From Candidatus Poribacteria bacterium (lineage in GTDB: Bacteria; Poribacteria; WGA-4E; WGA-3G): a DNA stretch of 46,950 nucleotides. The first letter of the stretch is position 1. Every line of letters starts with the position of its first letter. The DNA lies in NCBI GenBank assembly GCA_022821495.1, contig JAJEDN010000119.1:1-46950 (forward strand), given 5' to 3'. Below are positions 17,565-24,818 of the stretch, one piece after another. The notes under the pieces were generated by a model. It saw nothing but the letters and a program-made list of their open reading frames with translations, was not told where the DNA came from and searched no databases. Position numbers and translations under genes: made by a program.

Positions 17565-18791
17565 ATGCCAAAACAAAATATTATCGCGGGGCTTGATATC
17601 GGTTCAAGCAAAATTTCGGTAGTTGTTGGAAATGCACTACAGGGTAGCACACAAAAGATTGGGATTATTGGTGTCGGGCATGCGCCGGCTGAAGGACTTC
17701 GAGCGGGGGTCGTTGTTGACATCAATCAAACGGCAGAGGCTATCCGTAAAGCGATTTCGAAAGCCGAGTTGATGGCAGGCGTGAAAATAGACGCTGTCTG
17801 TGTTGGTATTTCCGGGGACCATATCATTGGGCAAACGTCGCATGGGGTTGTTTCTATTGCGAACAATGAAATTTCACAAGAAGATGTTGACCGGGCGATG
17901 ATAGCTGCGCAGGCTGTTTCTATTCCTGCTGACCGAGAGGTCCTGCATGTAATCCAGCAGAATTTTGTCGTTGATGCCCAAGACCGGATCAGAGAGCCAA
18001 TTGGAATGTCTGGCGCGCGTCTTGAGGCTTATGCTTACATCATTACAGGTGGCAAAACGGCTATTCAGAATCTACTCAATAGTATTGAAAAGGCAGGGGT
18101 CCCTATAGTGGAGACACTTGTCGCTGCACCTCTGGCTGCAACACAAGCGGTCGTTTCAAGAGATGAACGTGAAGTCGGTATCGCTTTGGTTGACATTGGT
18201 GATGGAACAACTGAAATCGTTGTCTATAAAGAGGATTCTATTCAACATACAGCAGTCATTCCCGTCGGAGGACAGCACGTTACCAACGACATCGCTCAAT
18301 ATTTAAAAGTCACCCTTCCGGAAGCAGAGGAACTAAAACTTCACCGCGGCTGCGCTTGGACAGAATTAGTAGACCCAGATGAAGTCAGATCTATTCCAGT
18401 CACAAGTGATGCCAGTCCCCCACGTTTCATTGACCGAGTTGAACTTGCACAAATTATTGAGTACCGCATGGTAGAAATCTTAGACGTAGTTGGCTATGAA
18501 TTAGCGGATACCCCTCTTCCGGGTGGGCTTATTCTTACGGGTGGTACCGCACTTATGGATGGTCTTCAAGAACTTACTGAAACCATGCTTCAGCTGCGCG
18601 TCCAGATAGGTTACCCGCGTGGATTACAAGGCTTAACGGACCGAGTAAATCATCCGATGTATGCGACGAGTATAGGGCTCGCACTTTATGGTGAGTCCTT
18701 GCGGCGGGAAGAACAAGAACACAGCGCACGTCACGGAGATAGGGGGGTTGGCGCATTCCTACAACGTATCAAAGAATGGTTTGGGTACTAA
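17565..18791 (+). CDS. ftsA: Cell division protein FtsA
   Basis: Actin-like ATPase of 408 residues that tethers FtsZ filaments to the inner membrane. It shows the phosphate-1 motif AGLDIGSSKISVVVG, the SHS2 insertion (VGISGDHIIG), LVDIGDGTTEIVVY (phosphate-2), and the adenosine motif LPGGLILTGGTALMDG. The C-terminus ends in an amphipathic helix (AFLQRIKEWFGY) matching the membrane-targeting sequence of FtsA. A strong aggaggtga lies 10 bases before ATG 17565, suggesting high translation. Its partner ftsZ follows after about 200 bases. Confidence 0.96.
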   Translation: MPKQNIIAGLDIGSSKISVVVGNALQGSTQKIGIIGVGHAPAEGLRAGVVVDINQTAEAIRKAISKAELMAGVKIDAVCVGISGDHIIGQTSHGVVSIANNEISQEDVDRAMIAAQAVSIPADREVLHVIQQNFVVDAQDRIREPIGMSGARLEAYAYIITGGKTAIQNLLNSIEKAGVPIVETLVAAPLAATQAVVSRDEREVGIALVDIGDGTTEIVVYKEDSIQHTAVIPVGGQHVTNDIAQYLKVTLPEAEELKLHRGCAWTELVDPDEVRSIPVTSDASPPRFIDRVELAQIIEYRMVEILDVVGYELADTPLPGGLILTGGTALMDGLQELTETMLQLRVQIGYPRGLQGLTDRVNHPMYATSIGLALYGESLRREEQEHSARHGDRGVGAFLQRIKEWFGY

Positions 18792-18843
18792 TTGGATTTC
18801 ATGCATAGAGTGAGTCTTATTTAAGTTAGGCGTATAGGGCTAT

Positions 18844-18872
18844 TTGACTTAATCGTTCTAATGCCGTATAAT
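18844..18872 (+). promoter_or_regulatory. Predicted sigma-70-type promoter of ftsZ
   Basis: TTGACT at 18844-18849 and a perfect TATAAT at 18867-18872 are separated by exactly 17 bases. Transcription would start near 18879 and leave a 5' leader of about 110 bases before the ftsZ ATG. This would allow ftsZ to be expressed separately from the long upstream operon. Confidence 0.7.
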
Positions 18873-18910
18873 TTAATAGGGGAAAGCGAACCAACGAACG
18901 TTATTGAGGG

Positions 18911-18932
18911 ACCTCGGTCTGGAGATTGAGGT
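18911..18932 (+). promoter_or_regulatory. Hairpin in the ftsZ leader
   Basis: acctcggtc (18911-18919) pairs with gattgaggt (18924-18932) through nine pairs including two G-U pairs, closing a four-base loop. It lies in the predicted ftsZ 5' leader directly before a micro-ORF. A regulatory role is inferred. Confidence 0.35.
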
Positions 18933-18936
18933 TACA

Positions 18937-18981
18937 ATGATAGGAGGAATTAAGTTGCTGGGTCTTTGCGATAGTAACTGA
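18937..18981 (+). CDS. Possible leader micro-ORF upstream of ftsZ
   Basis: ATG 18937 opens a 14-codon frame ending at TGA 18979-18981. Inside it the strongest ribosome site of the region, taggagga (18941-18948), serves an in-frame TTG at 18955. The main ftsZ ATG at 18990 lies 9 bases after the stop and has no ribosome site of its own that I can see. The micro-ORF may therefore couple ribosomes to ftsZ. Its encoded peptide is not recognised. A mis-chosen ftsZ start is an alternative, but no in-frame start closer to the site exists without a stop. Confidence 0.3.
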   Translation: MIGGIKLLGLCDSN

Positions 18982-18989
18982 AATCTAAT

Positions 18990-20276
18990 ATGATAGAATT
19001 TGAACAAGAGGAATTTGAAAACTTACGTGCCAAAATTAAGGTCATTGGGGTTGGTGGAGCAGGTGGAAATGCCGTAAGACGTATGATTGAAGCTGGACTT
19101 ACTGGTATAGAGTTTTATGCTGTCAACACTGATCAGCAGGCATTGCTGACTTGCCGTGGTGCCTCACAAATCTCAATCGGCATTAATACTACTGAAGGTT
19201 TAGGCTCCGGTGCTGACCCTGAGATTGGCAGAAAAGCCGCTGAAGAAGACAGAGAACAACTTCAGACAATCGTCGAAAATGCAAATATGGTCTTCATTAC
19301 TGCAGGTATGGGCGGCGGTACTGGCACCGGTGCAGCGCCTCTCATTGCCTCGCAGGCAAAAGAACGCGGTGCCCTTACAATTGCTGTTGTGACACGGCCC
19401 TTTGACTTTGAAGGACAGCGCCGCTCAGCCACCGCCGAAGCAGGGCTTGAAGAACTCCGGCAAGCCGCAGATTCCGTAATTGTCGTGCCCAACCAACGTC
19501 TTATTGACACTATGGACAGGAAACTTCCAATTCGGGAAGCGTTTCGGATCGGAGACGAAGTCCTGCTCCACGGTGTTAAAAGCATTTCTGACATCGTTAC
19601 TGAGTCCGGTGAAATTAATGTTGACTTCGCCGATGTCGAATCCATCATGCGAGAGGCAGGGAGTGCTTTGATGGGTATGGGACACGCGACGGGTGATAGT
19701 CGCGCAACAATCGCTGCCGAACAAGCTATTAGTTCTCCGCTCCTTGAACAAACCAATATTGCCGGGGCTGTCGGTATGATCGTCAATATTACTGCCCCTC
19801 CCGATTTCATGATGCATGAACTCAATGAAGCTATGGAGGTTATTAAGGATGTCGCACCCGAGGCACAAATTATCTTTGGTCTCGTTTACAAAGATGAATT
19901 GGAACTCGACGACGAAGTCCTTGTTACTGTGATCGCAACAGGGTTCGATACTGATGGAGGACACGCACCAAGAGCCGAGGCGCGATATGATGAAGCAGAT
20001 GTCTATCAGAGACAACCCTCAGCACTGTCCGAACAACGTATGGCTGGTGGTGGTAGAACCCGACCGAGTGGCAGAACCGCATCTCGTAGATCTGCCTCGC
20101 CAACTCGTGGACGGAGAGCAGAACCTGAACAACCTGTAGAACAAGAGCCTGCCCCCCAACAGGGTAGAGGGCGGAGACCTATCCGTAGACGGGATCAAAG
20201 TGCACAGCAACGGGATACAGATTGGGAAATTCCAGCTTTCTTGCGCGTGCAAAAAGGAGATAAGAACGACAAATAG
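18990..20276 (+). CDS. ftsZ: Cell division GTPase FtsZ
   Basis: Tubulin-like GTPase of 428 residues that forms the division ring. The GTP-binding core begins KVIGVGGAGGNAVRRM, carries the tubulin signature GGGTGTG at residues 108-114, and the synergy-loop region with NVDFADVESIM. An Arg- and polar-rich disordered linker of about 80 residues follows (from about residue 330). The conserved C-terminal peptide EIPAFLRVQ, which binds FtsA, is present but is followed by nine further charged residues. It has its own predicted promoter at 18844. ftsA lies directly upstream. Confidence 0.97.
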   Translation: MIEFEQEEFENLRAKIKVIGVGGAGGNAVRRMIEAGLTGIEFYAVNTDQQALLTCRGASQISIGINTTEGLGSGADPEIGRKAAEEDREQLQTIVENANMVFITAGMGGGTGTGAAPLIASQAKERGALTIAVVTRPFDFEGQRRSATAEAGLEELRQAADSVIVVPNQRLIDTMDRKLPIREAFRIGDEVLLHGVKSISDIVTESGEINVDFADVESIMREAGSALMGMGHATGDSRATIAAEQAISSPLLEQTNIAGAVGMIVNITAPPDFMMHELNEAMEVIKDVAPEAQIIFGLVYKDELELDDEVLVTVIATGFDTDGGHAPRAEARYDEADVYQRQPSALSEQRMAGGGRTRPSGRTASRRSASPTRGRRAEPEQPVEQEPAPQQGRGRRPIRRRDQSAQQRDTDWEIPAFLRVQKGDKNDK

Positions 20277-20462
20277 ATACTATAACTATATTGTCTCCTA
20301 TCAGTTCAACTTTTTTAAAATTATTGGCAACTTTTTGATTGGGGTCCCTCACAAGGTTGAAGCTGCATTGCGCTTTGACAACACACTGTTGCATGCATCG
20401 CTTTTTCACTTTTCTCATTTTTGACGACCTGTTCAAAAACATCTTCATTATGTACGAGGCAA

Positions 20463-22190
20463 ATGGTGGATTTACGACAGCACTATCAACACCTGCGCAG
20501 CGAGGAACACGGCGCGGAAAATAATTTCAGAAAGCCTAACAAGTTCGCGCTTGTCTATCCAAGCACGTATGAACTTGGAATGTCAAGTCTTGGCGTTCAG
20601 GTCATCTATGCAACACTAAACAGTCGCGCAGACACTGCTTGCGAGCGTGTTTTTGTGCCTGAGTCTGGTTACCTGCAGAAACTTGTTACGCAGAAAAAGC
20701 CGCTTTTCTCATTTGAGACGCAAACCGCACTGAATCAATTTGACATCATAGGATTTTCTGTCTCTTTTGAATCGGATTATATCAATATCCCGCGCACATT
20801 AAAACTCGCAAATATTCCGGCACTTGTCGAGGAACGTACAGAATGGGATCCGCTGGTTATTGCGGGCGGTATTAATATCTCCTACAATCCAGAACCGATT
20901 GCGGATTTCGTTGATGTTTTCGTTGTTGGAGAAGCCGAACTTGTTATCCATCAGCTCATGGCGCACTTTGACGAATGGAAGCGATCTGGTGCCCCGAAGC
21001 GTGAGTTACTCGAAACATTGGCGACTGTTCCCGGACTTTATGTGCCAAGTTTTTATGATGTAACGTATCGGGATGATGGGACTATTGATGCGGTCACTCC
21101 AAAACGGGGTATCTCGTCTCGTATTCACGCAGGTGCTGTTCCAAGACTTGATGATGTCGAAACTTGCACACATATTCATACACCGAATACCGAATTCGCA
21201 AATGCACATCTTATCGAAATCGTGCGGGGATGCGGCAGGCAATGCCGATTCTGTGTTGCCGATTATGCCCGCCGATGGCCGCGGCATCGTTCTGTAGAAA
21301 GTACACTTGCGCTTGCGGAGCGGGCACGAGGTATTACGGATAGAATTGGACTTGTGGGTGCTTCTATTTCTGACCATCCGCAAATTGACGAGATCGCCAC
21401 AGGTCTCGTTGAACGTGGATTCCGTATCTCTTGTGCGTCACTCCGTGCTGAAACTGTCCGTGCCCCGCTGCTCGATGCGCTCGCGGACAGCGAACAAGGC
21501 ACCATTACCATTGCCCCAGAAGTAGCGACTGAAGAACTTCAAAAGGTCGTCAATAAAGCCATTCCACGCGAACGGCTCTACCACGTTTTTGAGGAAGCCT
21601 TGAAGCGTGATATTCTCAATCTACGCCTTTACTTTCTCATTGGTGTCCCACATGAAACGCCTGCGGATGTTGAGGCGATTGTTGATATGGCGAAAGAGAT
21701 GCGCGCCATCCTCCTCCCGCATGCAAAACGAACAGGGCGAATCGCTCGCATCAGTTTTACGATTTCGCCTATGGTGCCGAAGCCGCATACGCCTTTCCAG
21801 TGGGTGGCAATGGAACCGCCAAAAACCATTTCCCGAAAGCTTGATTTTCTGAAACGCGAAATTAACCGACTCGGCAGCATAAAAGTCGGGTCCGCAAGTG
21901 CGAGGCTTGCACACCAAGAAGCTGCTTTCGCACGCGGTGATCGAAGACTTGGAAAAGTGATCCTTGAGCTCGCTGACGGTGTTTCATGGAACCAAGCCTT
22001 CCGCACACACGGGTTAATGCCAGATTTTTATGCGACGCGGCAACGACCCCTGCATGAAGTCAACCCCTGGGACCATCTTGACCTGAACGTTAAACCCCAA
22101 TTCTTACAACTTGAGTTCAACAAGCACGAAAAAGGTTTTATGACCAGCGAATGTGATACGACCGTTTGTAAGAAATGTGGTGCATGCTAA
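20463..22190 (+). CDS. B12-binding-domain/radical SAM protein (TIGR03960-like)
   Basis: About 575 residues. The N-terminus resembles a cobalamin-binding-like domain (FALVYPSTYELGMSSLGVQVIYA and the FSVSFESDYINIP region). A radical SAM domain follows, with the 4Fe-4S motif CGRQCRFC (Cys257, 261, 264) and GEAELV and PMVPKPHTPFQW stretches typical of the TIGR03960-type family. It ends in a Cys cluster (CDTTVCKKCGAC). The reaction is unknown; relatives often neighbour tRNA or ribosome genes. ATG 20463 is favoured by gagg a few bases upstream; the frame is open from 20421. Confidence 0.85.
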   Translation: MVDLRQHYQHLRSEEHGAENNFRKPNKFALVYPSTYELGMSSLGVQVIYATLNSRADTACERVFVPESGYLQKLVTQKKPLFSFETQTALNQFDIIGFSVSFESDYINIPRTLKLANIPALVEERTEWDPLVIAGGINISYNPEPIADFVDVFVVGEAELVIHQLMAHFDEWKRSGAPKRELLETLATVPGLYVPSFYDVTYRDDGTIDAVTPKRGISSRIHAGAVPRLDDVETCTHIHTPNTEFANAHLIEIVRGCGRQCRFCVADYARRWPRHRSVESTLALAERARGITDRIGLVGASISDHPQIDEIATGLVERGFRISCASLRAETVRAPLLDALADSEQGTITIAPEVATEELQKVVNKAIPRERLYHVFEEALKRDILNLRLYFLIGVPHETPADVEAIVDMAKEMRAILLPHAKRTGRIARISFTISPMVPKPHTPFQWVAMEPPKTISRKLDFLKREINRLGSIKVGSASARLAHQEAAFARGDRRLGKVILELADGVSWNQAFRTHGLMPDFYATRQRPLHEVNPWDHLDLNVKPQFLQLEFNKHEKGFMTSECDTTVCKKCGAC

Positions 22191-22243
22191 GTTTCTTCTC
22201 CCTGAAACTAACCATGTAATTACGCGGTCGTCCAAATTTAATA

Positions 22244-22332
22244 GGACTTACGCAACTTTTCTACGAATCCGTGTATATTACACGCCGCTGGCGAGGTTTG
22301 AAACCTCGCCAACGAAGGGGCTGCGTAAATCC
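22244..22332. repeat. MITE-like element with imperfect terminal inverted repeats
   Basis: The ends ggacttacgca (22244-22254) and tgcgtaaatcc (22322-22332) are inverted repeats with one mismatch. The centre holds a perfect palindrome, ggcgaggtt and aacctcgcc around tga (22290-22310). ccaaattta occurs on both sides (22232-22240 and 22331-22339), possibly a target duplication overlapping the right end. The right-end sequence occurs exactly, in inverse orientation, at 40199-40209. Confidence 0.55.
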
Positions 22333-22461
22333 AAATTTAGGTTAGTTTTTCTCTTAATGTCCAATTTGCTGTCTTAGCAAATTTTACCTTGTTTTGTCTG
22401 ATTGAAGGAGCAATTCCTAAATAGTTCTTTTTCTATGTTTTTCTTGACTTTTCTATGTCAA

Positions 22462-22507
22462 ACGGTAAACGACAGGCGTTTTGTGCGGTTCAATTCCGCA
22501 CTACCGT
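22462..22507 (+). ncRNA. Candidate structured RNA: compact three-way junction
   Basis: acggta (22462-22467) pairs with taccgt (22502-22507). Within it, aacg/cgtt (22468-22471, 22477-22480) and gtgcgg/ccgcac (22483-22488, 22496-22501) form two further perfect stems almost end to end. The last stem closes a 7-base loop, ttcaatt, resembling a tRNA T arm. No acceptor stem or anticodon arm completes a tRNA. I do not recognise the RNA class. Confidence 0.3.
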
Positions 22508-22628
22508 ATGCGTAGTGTTGTGCAATAACCAAGCACCTCTGACAAAAACCACGTCTTTGCTACGCAAAAGGTTCATACGCGAGTGAGACGAACCTTAACA
22601 TTGTGAGGACACTCGAAAATAATAAAGC

Positions 22629-22652
22629 GTCAGTCTTTTGAGGAAGACTGAC
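22629..22652 (+). other. Strong 9-bp hairpin
   Basis: gtcagtctt (22629-22637) and aagactgac (22644-22652) are perfect complements around loop ttgagg, followed by tttgtggg. It could be a terminator with a poor U-tract or part of a longer RNA in this intergenic region. Confidence 0.4.
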
Positions 22653-22746
22653 TTTGTGGGTTACACCATGTAGCGTGCACCTTTGCTACGTGTAAATCGC
22701 CTGTATCTTCTATGACGTGCATAGATGACCCTGGATGCAGGCAGGT

Positions 22747-22764
22747 TAGACACGACGGTGTCTA
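22747..22764. repeat. Short palindrome
   Basis: tagacac (22747-22753) and gtgtcta (22758-22764) are perfect arms around gacg. It resembles, in size, the other palindromes scattered through the window but has a different stem sequence. Confidence 0.35.
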
Positions 22765-22840
22765 TAAAGGGACTTAAGGAATCCCGTAAAAACTTGTATT
22801 TACATAGATTTATATAGGTTTTTACTAACAGGAATACATT

Positions 22841-23614
22841 GTGCGCAAATTTGAACAATTTATAGGGGTGCTTGTCGCAATATTCTTATTGTTCACCCTT
22901 ACGACATCTTTATATGCTGGATTGGATGACAAATCTCTCGTTTTATACCTCTCCTTTGATGAAGGAAAGGGCGGCGATGCCGGAGATGGTTCCGTGCACG
23001 GTCATGATGGCGAACTTATCAAAGATCCAAAATGGGTGGATGGACAATTCGGCAAGGCGTTGGAGTTCGACGGAACAAAGGGACAGTATGTACAGGTGCC
23101 TATCAACGATACTTTGCAGTTAAGAGAACAGTTCTCGATCGCTTTTTGGGTTAAACGTGGTGATGAGCAAATTCGGGAATGGAATTACATGGTGACAGCC
23201 GGCGAATTGAAGTGGGCATCAATTTTTAGACAAGTTGACAACAAAACCTATTTCTGGTCGCAGGCACCCGGTTGGGCACAAAAAGCCGTTACGGACGATA
23301 TTCAACCTGAGGACTGGGTACACCTCGCAGTGACCCACGACACCAAATCAGAGGTCGTCATCTATAACGATGGCAAGAAAGCAGGCGGGGGGCCTAAACC
23401 CCCACCCGTTATTGAGATTGACGGCAACGTTATGGTCGGTGCACGCCACCCCGGCGCGGAATTTTTCACCGGTATCATTGACGAGGTGTTCCTCTTCAAC
23501 AGAATCATCACTGCAGCGGAGATCAACGAAATTATGACCGGTGATTTTTTACCGGTGGAACCCGCAGAGAAACTCGCGACAACATGGGGCAGTATTAAAT
23601 CTGATCGCGATTAA
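22841..23614 (+). CDS. Secreted LamG/concanavalin A-like protein with C-terminal TTWG motif
   Basis: 257 residues with a signal peptide (hydrophobic residues about 8-24, ending LYAG). The mature part is one LamG-like jelly roll: LVLYLSFDEGKGG, GQFGKALEFDG, FSIAFWVKR, DWVHLAVTHD and GIIDEVFLFNRIITAAEI, the standard LamG order. These domains bind or process glycans or sit on cell-surface proteins; the ligand is unknown. The start is GTG 22841 with acagga upstream. The C-terminus PVEPAEKLATTWGSIK plus four residues is shared with three other secreted proteins in the window. Confidence 0.85.
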   Translation: MRKFEQFIGVLVAIFLLFTLTTSLYAGLDDKSLVLYLSFDEGKGGDAGDGSVHGHDGELIKDPKWVDGQFGKALEFDGTKGQYVQVPINDTLQLREQFSIAFWVKRGDEQIREWNYMVTAGELKWASIFRQVDNKTYFWSQAPGWAQKAVTDDIQPEDWVHLAVTHDTKSEVVIYNDGKKAGGGPKPPPVIEIDGNVMVGARHPGAEFFTGIIDEVFLFNRIITAAEINEIMTGDFLPVEPAEKLATTWGSIKSDRD

Positions 23615-23628
23615 AAATACGCTTAATC

Positions 23629-23650
23629 AGGGCGGTACAAACGCCGCCCT
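23629..23650. repeat. Palindrome after the LamG gene
   Basis: agggcgg (23629-23635) and ccgccct (23644-23650) form a perfect 7-bp stem, followed by tacacc. It lies 14 bases after the LamG stop and could act as an mRNA 3' hairpin. It fits the family of GC-rich palindromes followed by a TAC-like word. Confidence 0.5.
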
Positions 23651-23672
23651 TACACCAGAGAGGTGGAAGCGT

Positions 23673-24818
23673 ATGCTAAAATATCTCACCCTATTTATCC
23701 TCTTTAGTATTTCTGTAAGCATCGCTTTATCTAATCCTTCACCTGCCGAAAAGCATTATAAGAGTGCTATTGCCTATCACGATTTCGGAGAGTTTGAGCA
23801 AGCCATCTCTGCGTACAAAAAAGCTATCGCATTTGATCCCAATTCCCCTATCCTCTACAACAAACTCGGTGTCGCATATTCCGAACTAAAGCAATACGAT
23901 GCCGCACTTAATGCGTATCAAAAGGCACTCGCTTTGTCTCCTATGACAGCGGAACCACACTATAACATTGGGGTGGTTTACCTCAAAAAGGGGACCCTTC
24001 TTCGTGCTGCTGAGGCCTTTAAACAGGCAATCGCGGTTGATACAGAATGGGGTGAACCCTACGTTGGACTTGGTGAAGTTCACTCGAAACAAGGTGAGTT
24101 TGAACGGGCTGTAGATGCCTATAAAAAAGCCACGCACCTTGATCCAAAGAGTACTGGTGCCACTTTGGGATTGGGTAAGGTTTATGTTAAACAGGGACGC
24201 TTAGATGCGGCGATCACTGTTATTAAAAGGGCGATCGAACTTCAGGTGGATAATACTGAGGCACATTACCAACTCGCGCGAATTTACATCAAACGCGGCG
24301 AGAAGGAGAAAGCTGCAACGGCGATGGCGTTTTTTAAAGTCCTCCGTCAGACAGATCCGCTCCTTGAGAAAGCCGAGATGTGGGTGAAAAAACATCCCGA
24401 TGACGCAAGAGGCTATAACAATCTCGGTATCGTTTACCTCGCGCGCCACCGCTTTGCGGATGCGGTTGCGAACTATAAACATGCCATCTCCCTTGCACCT
24501 GATTTAGCGACTGCACACTACAATTTGGGACACGCTTATCATAAACATGGAAAAGTTGACCTCGCGATTGCAGCTTATCAGCAGGCACTTGTCATCAATA
24601 CCGACCTCGCTATTGCGCACAATAACATCGCAGTCTGCTATACGGAATTGAAAGTGGACTTGGATAAGGCACTCTCGCATGCGCGAACCGCTGTCCGGCT
24701 TGCACCGACTGACGGAAACTATTGGGATACGCTTTCTCAAGTTTGTGATGCGCTTGGATTGGAAAATGAGGCGCGGCAAGCACGTGAAAAACGGAAAGAG
24801 TATTCAAACGACGAATGA
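23673..24818 (+). CDS. Exported tetratricopeptide-repeat protein
   Basis: About 381 residues. A signal peptide (LKYLTLFILFSISVSIALS) is followed almost entirely by TPR units of 34 residues: AEKHYKSAIAYHDFGEFEQA, ILYNKLGVAYSELKQYDAA, PHYNIGVVYLKKGTLLRAA and so on, about eight or nine in all. It is a protein-interaction scaffold, probably periplasmic or extracellular. ATG 23673 has gagaggtgga just upstream. The stop overlaps the next gene's ATG by 4 bases, so the two are translationally coupled; TPR and FG-GAP/ASPIC proteins are recurrent partners. Confidence 0.9.
   Translation: MLKYLTLFILFSISVSIALSNPSPAEKHYKSAIAYHDFGEFEQAISAYKKAIAFDPNSPILYNKLGVAYSELKQYDAALNAYQKALALSPMTAEPHYNIGVVYLKKGTLLRAAEAFKQAIAVDTEWGEPYVGLGEVHSKQGEFERAVDAYKKATHLDPKSTGATLGLGKVYVKQGRLDAAITVIKRAIELQVDNTEAHYQLARIYIKRGEKEKAATAMAFFKVLRQTDPLLEKAEMWVKKHPDDARGYNNLGIVYLARHRFADAVANYKHAISLAPDLATAHYNLGHAYHKHGKVDLAIAAYQQALVINTDLAIAHNNIAVCYTELKVDLDKALSHARTAVRLAPTDGNYWDTLSQVCDALGLENEARQAREKRKEYSNDE

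Larger units (their letters stand above)
22191..22840. other. 650-base intergenic region rich in hairpins
   Basis: No convincing protein gene lies in this stretch between the radical SAM gene and the LamG gene. It contains a MITE-like element (22244-22332), a three-way-junction-like fold (22462-22507), a 9-bp hairpin (22629-22652), and a short palindrome (22747-22764). aaggttc (22569-22575 region) can also pair with gaacctt about 15 bases on. The words tttgctacg recur near 22556 and 22684. The density of structure suggests a noncoding RNA or decayed mobile DNA. Confidence 0.45.

Noticed and set aside
19262..20015. Two long minus-strand frames (187 and 196 codons) across ftsZ
   Set aside because: They are antisense to a certain FtsZ and have low-complexity, unrecognisable translations.
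22462..22507. tRNA or tmRNA end suggested by the ttcaatt loop
   Set aside because: No acceptor stem, D arm or anticodon arm can be completed around it, and no tag-peptide frame is visible.
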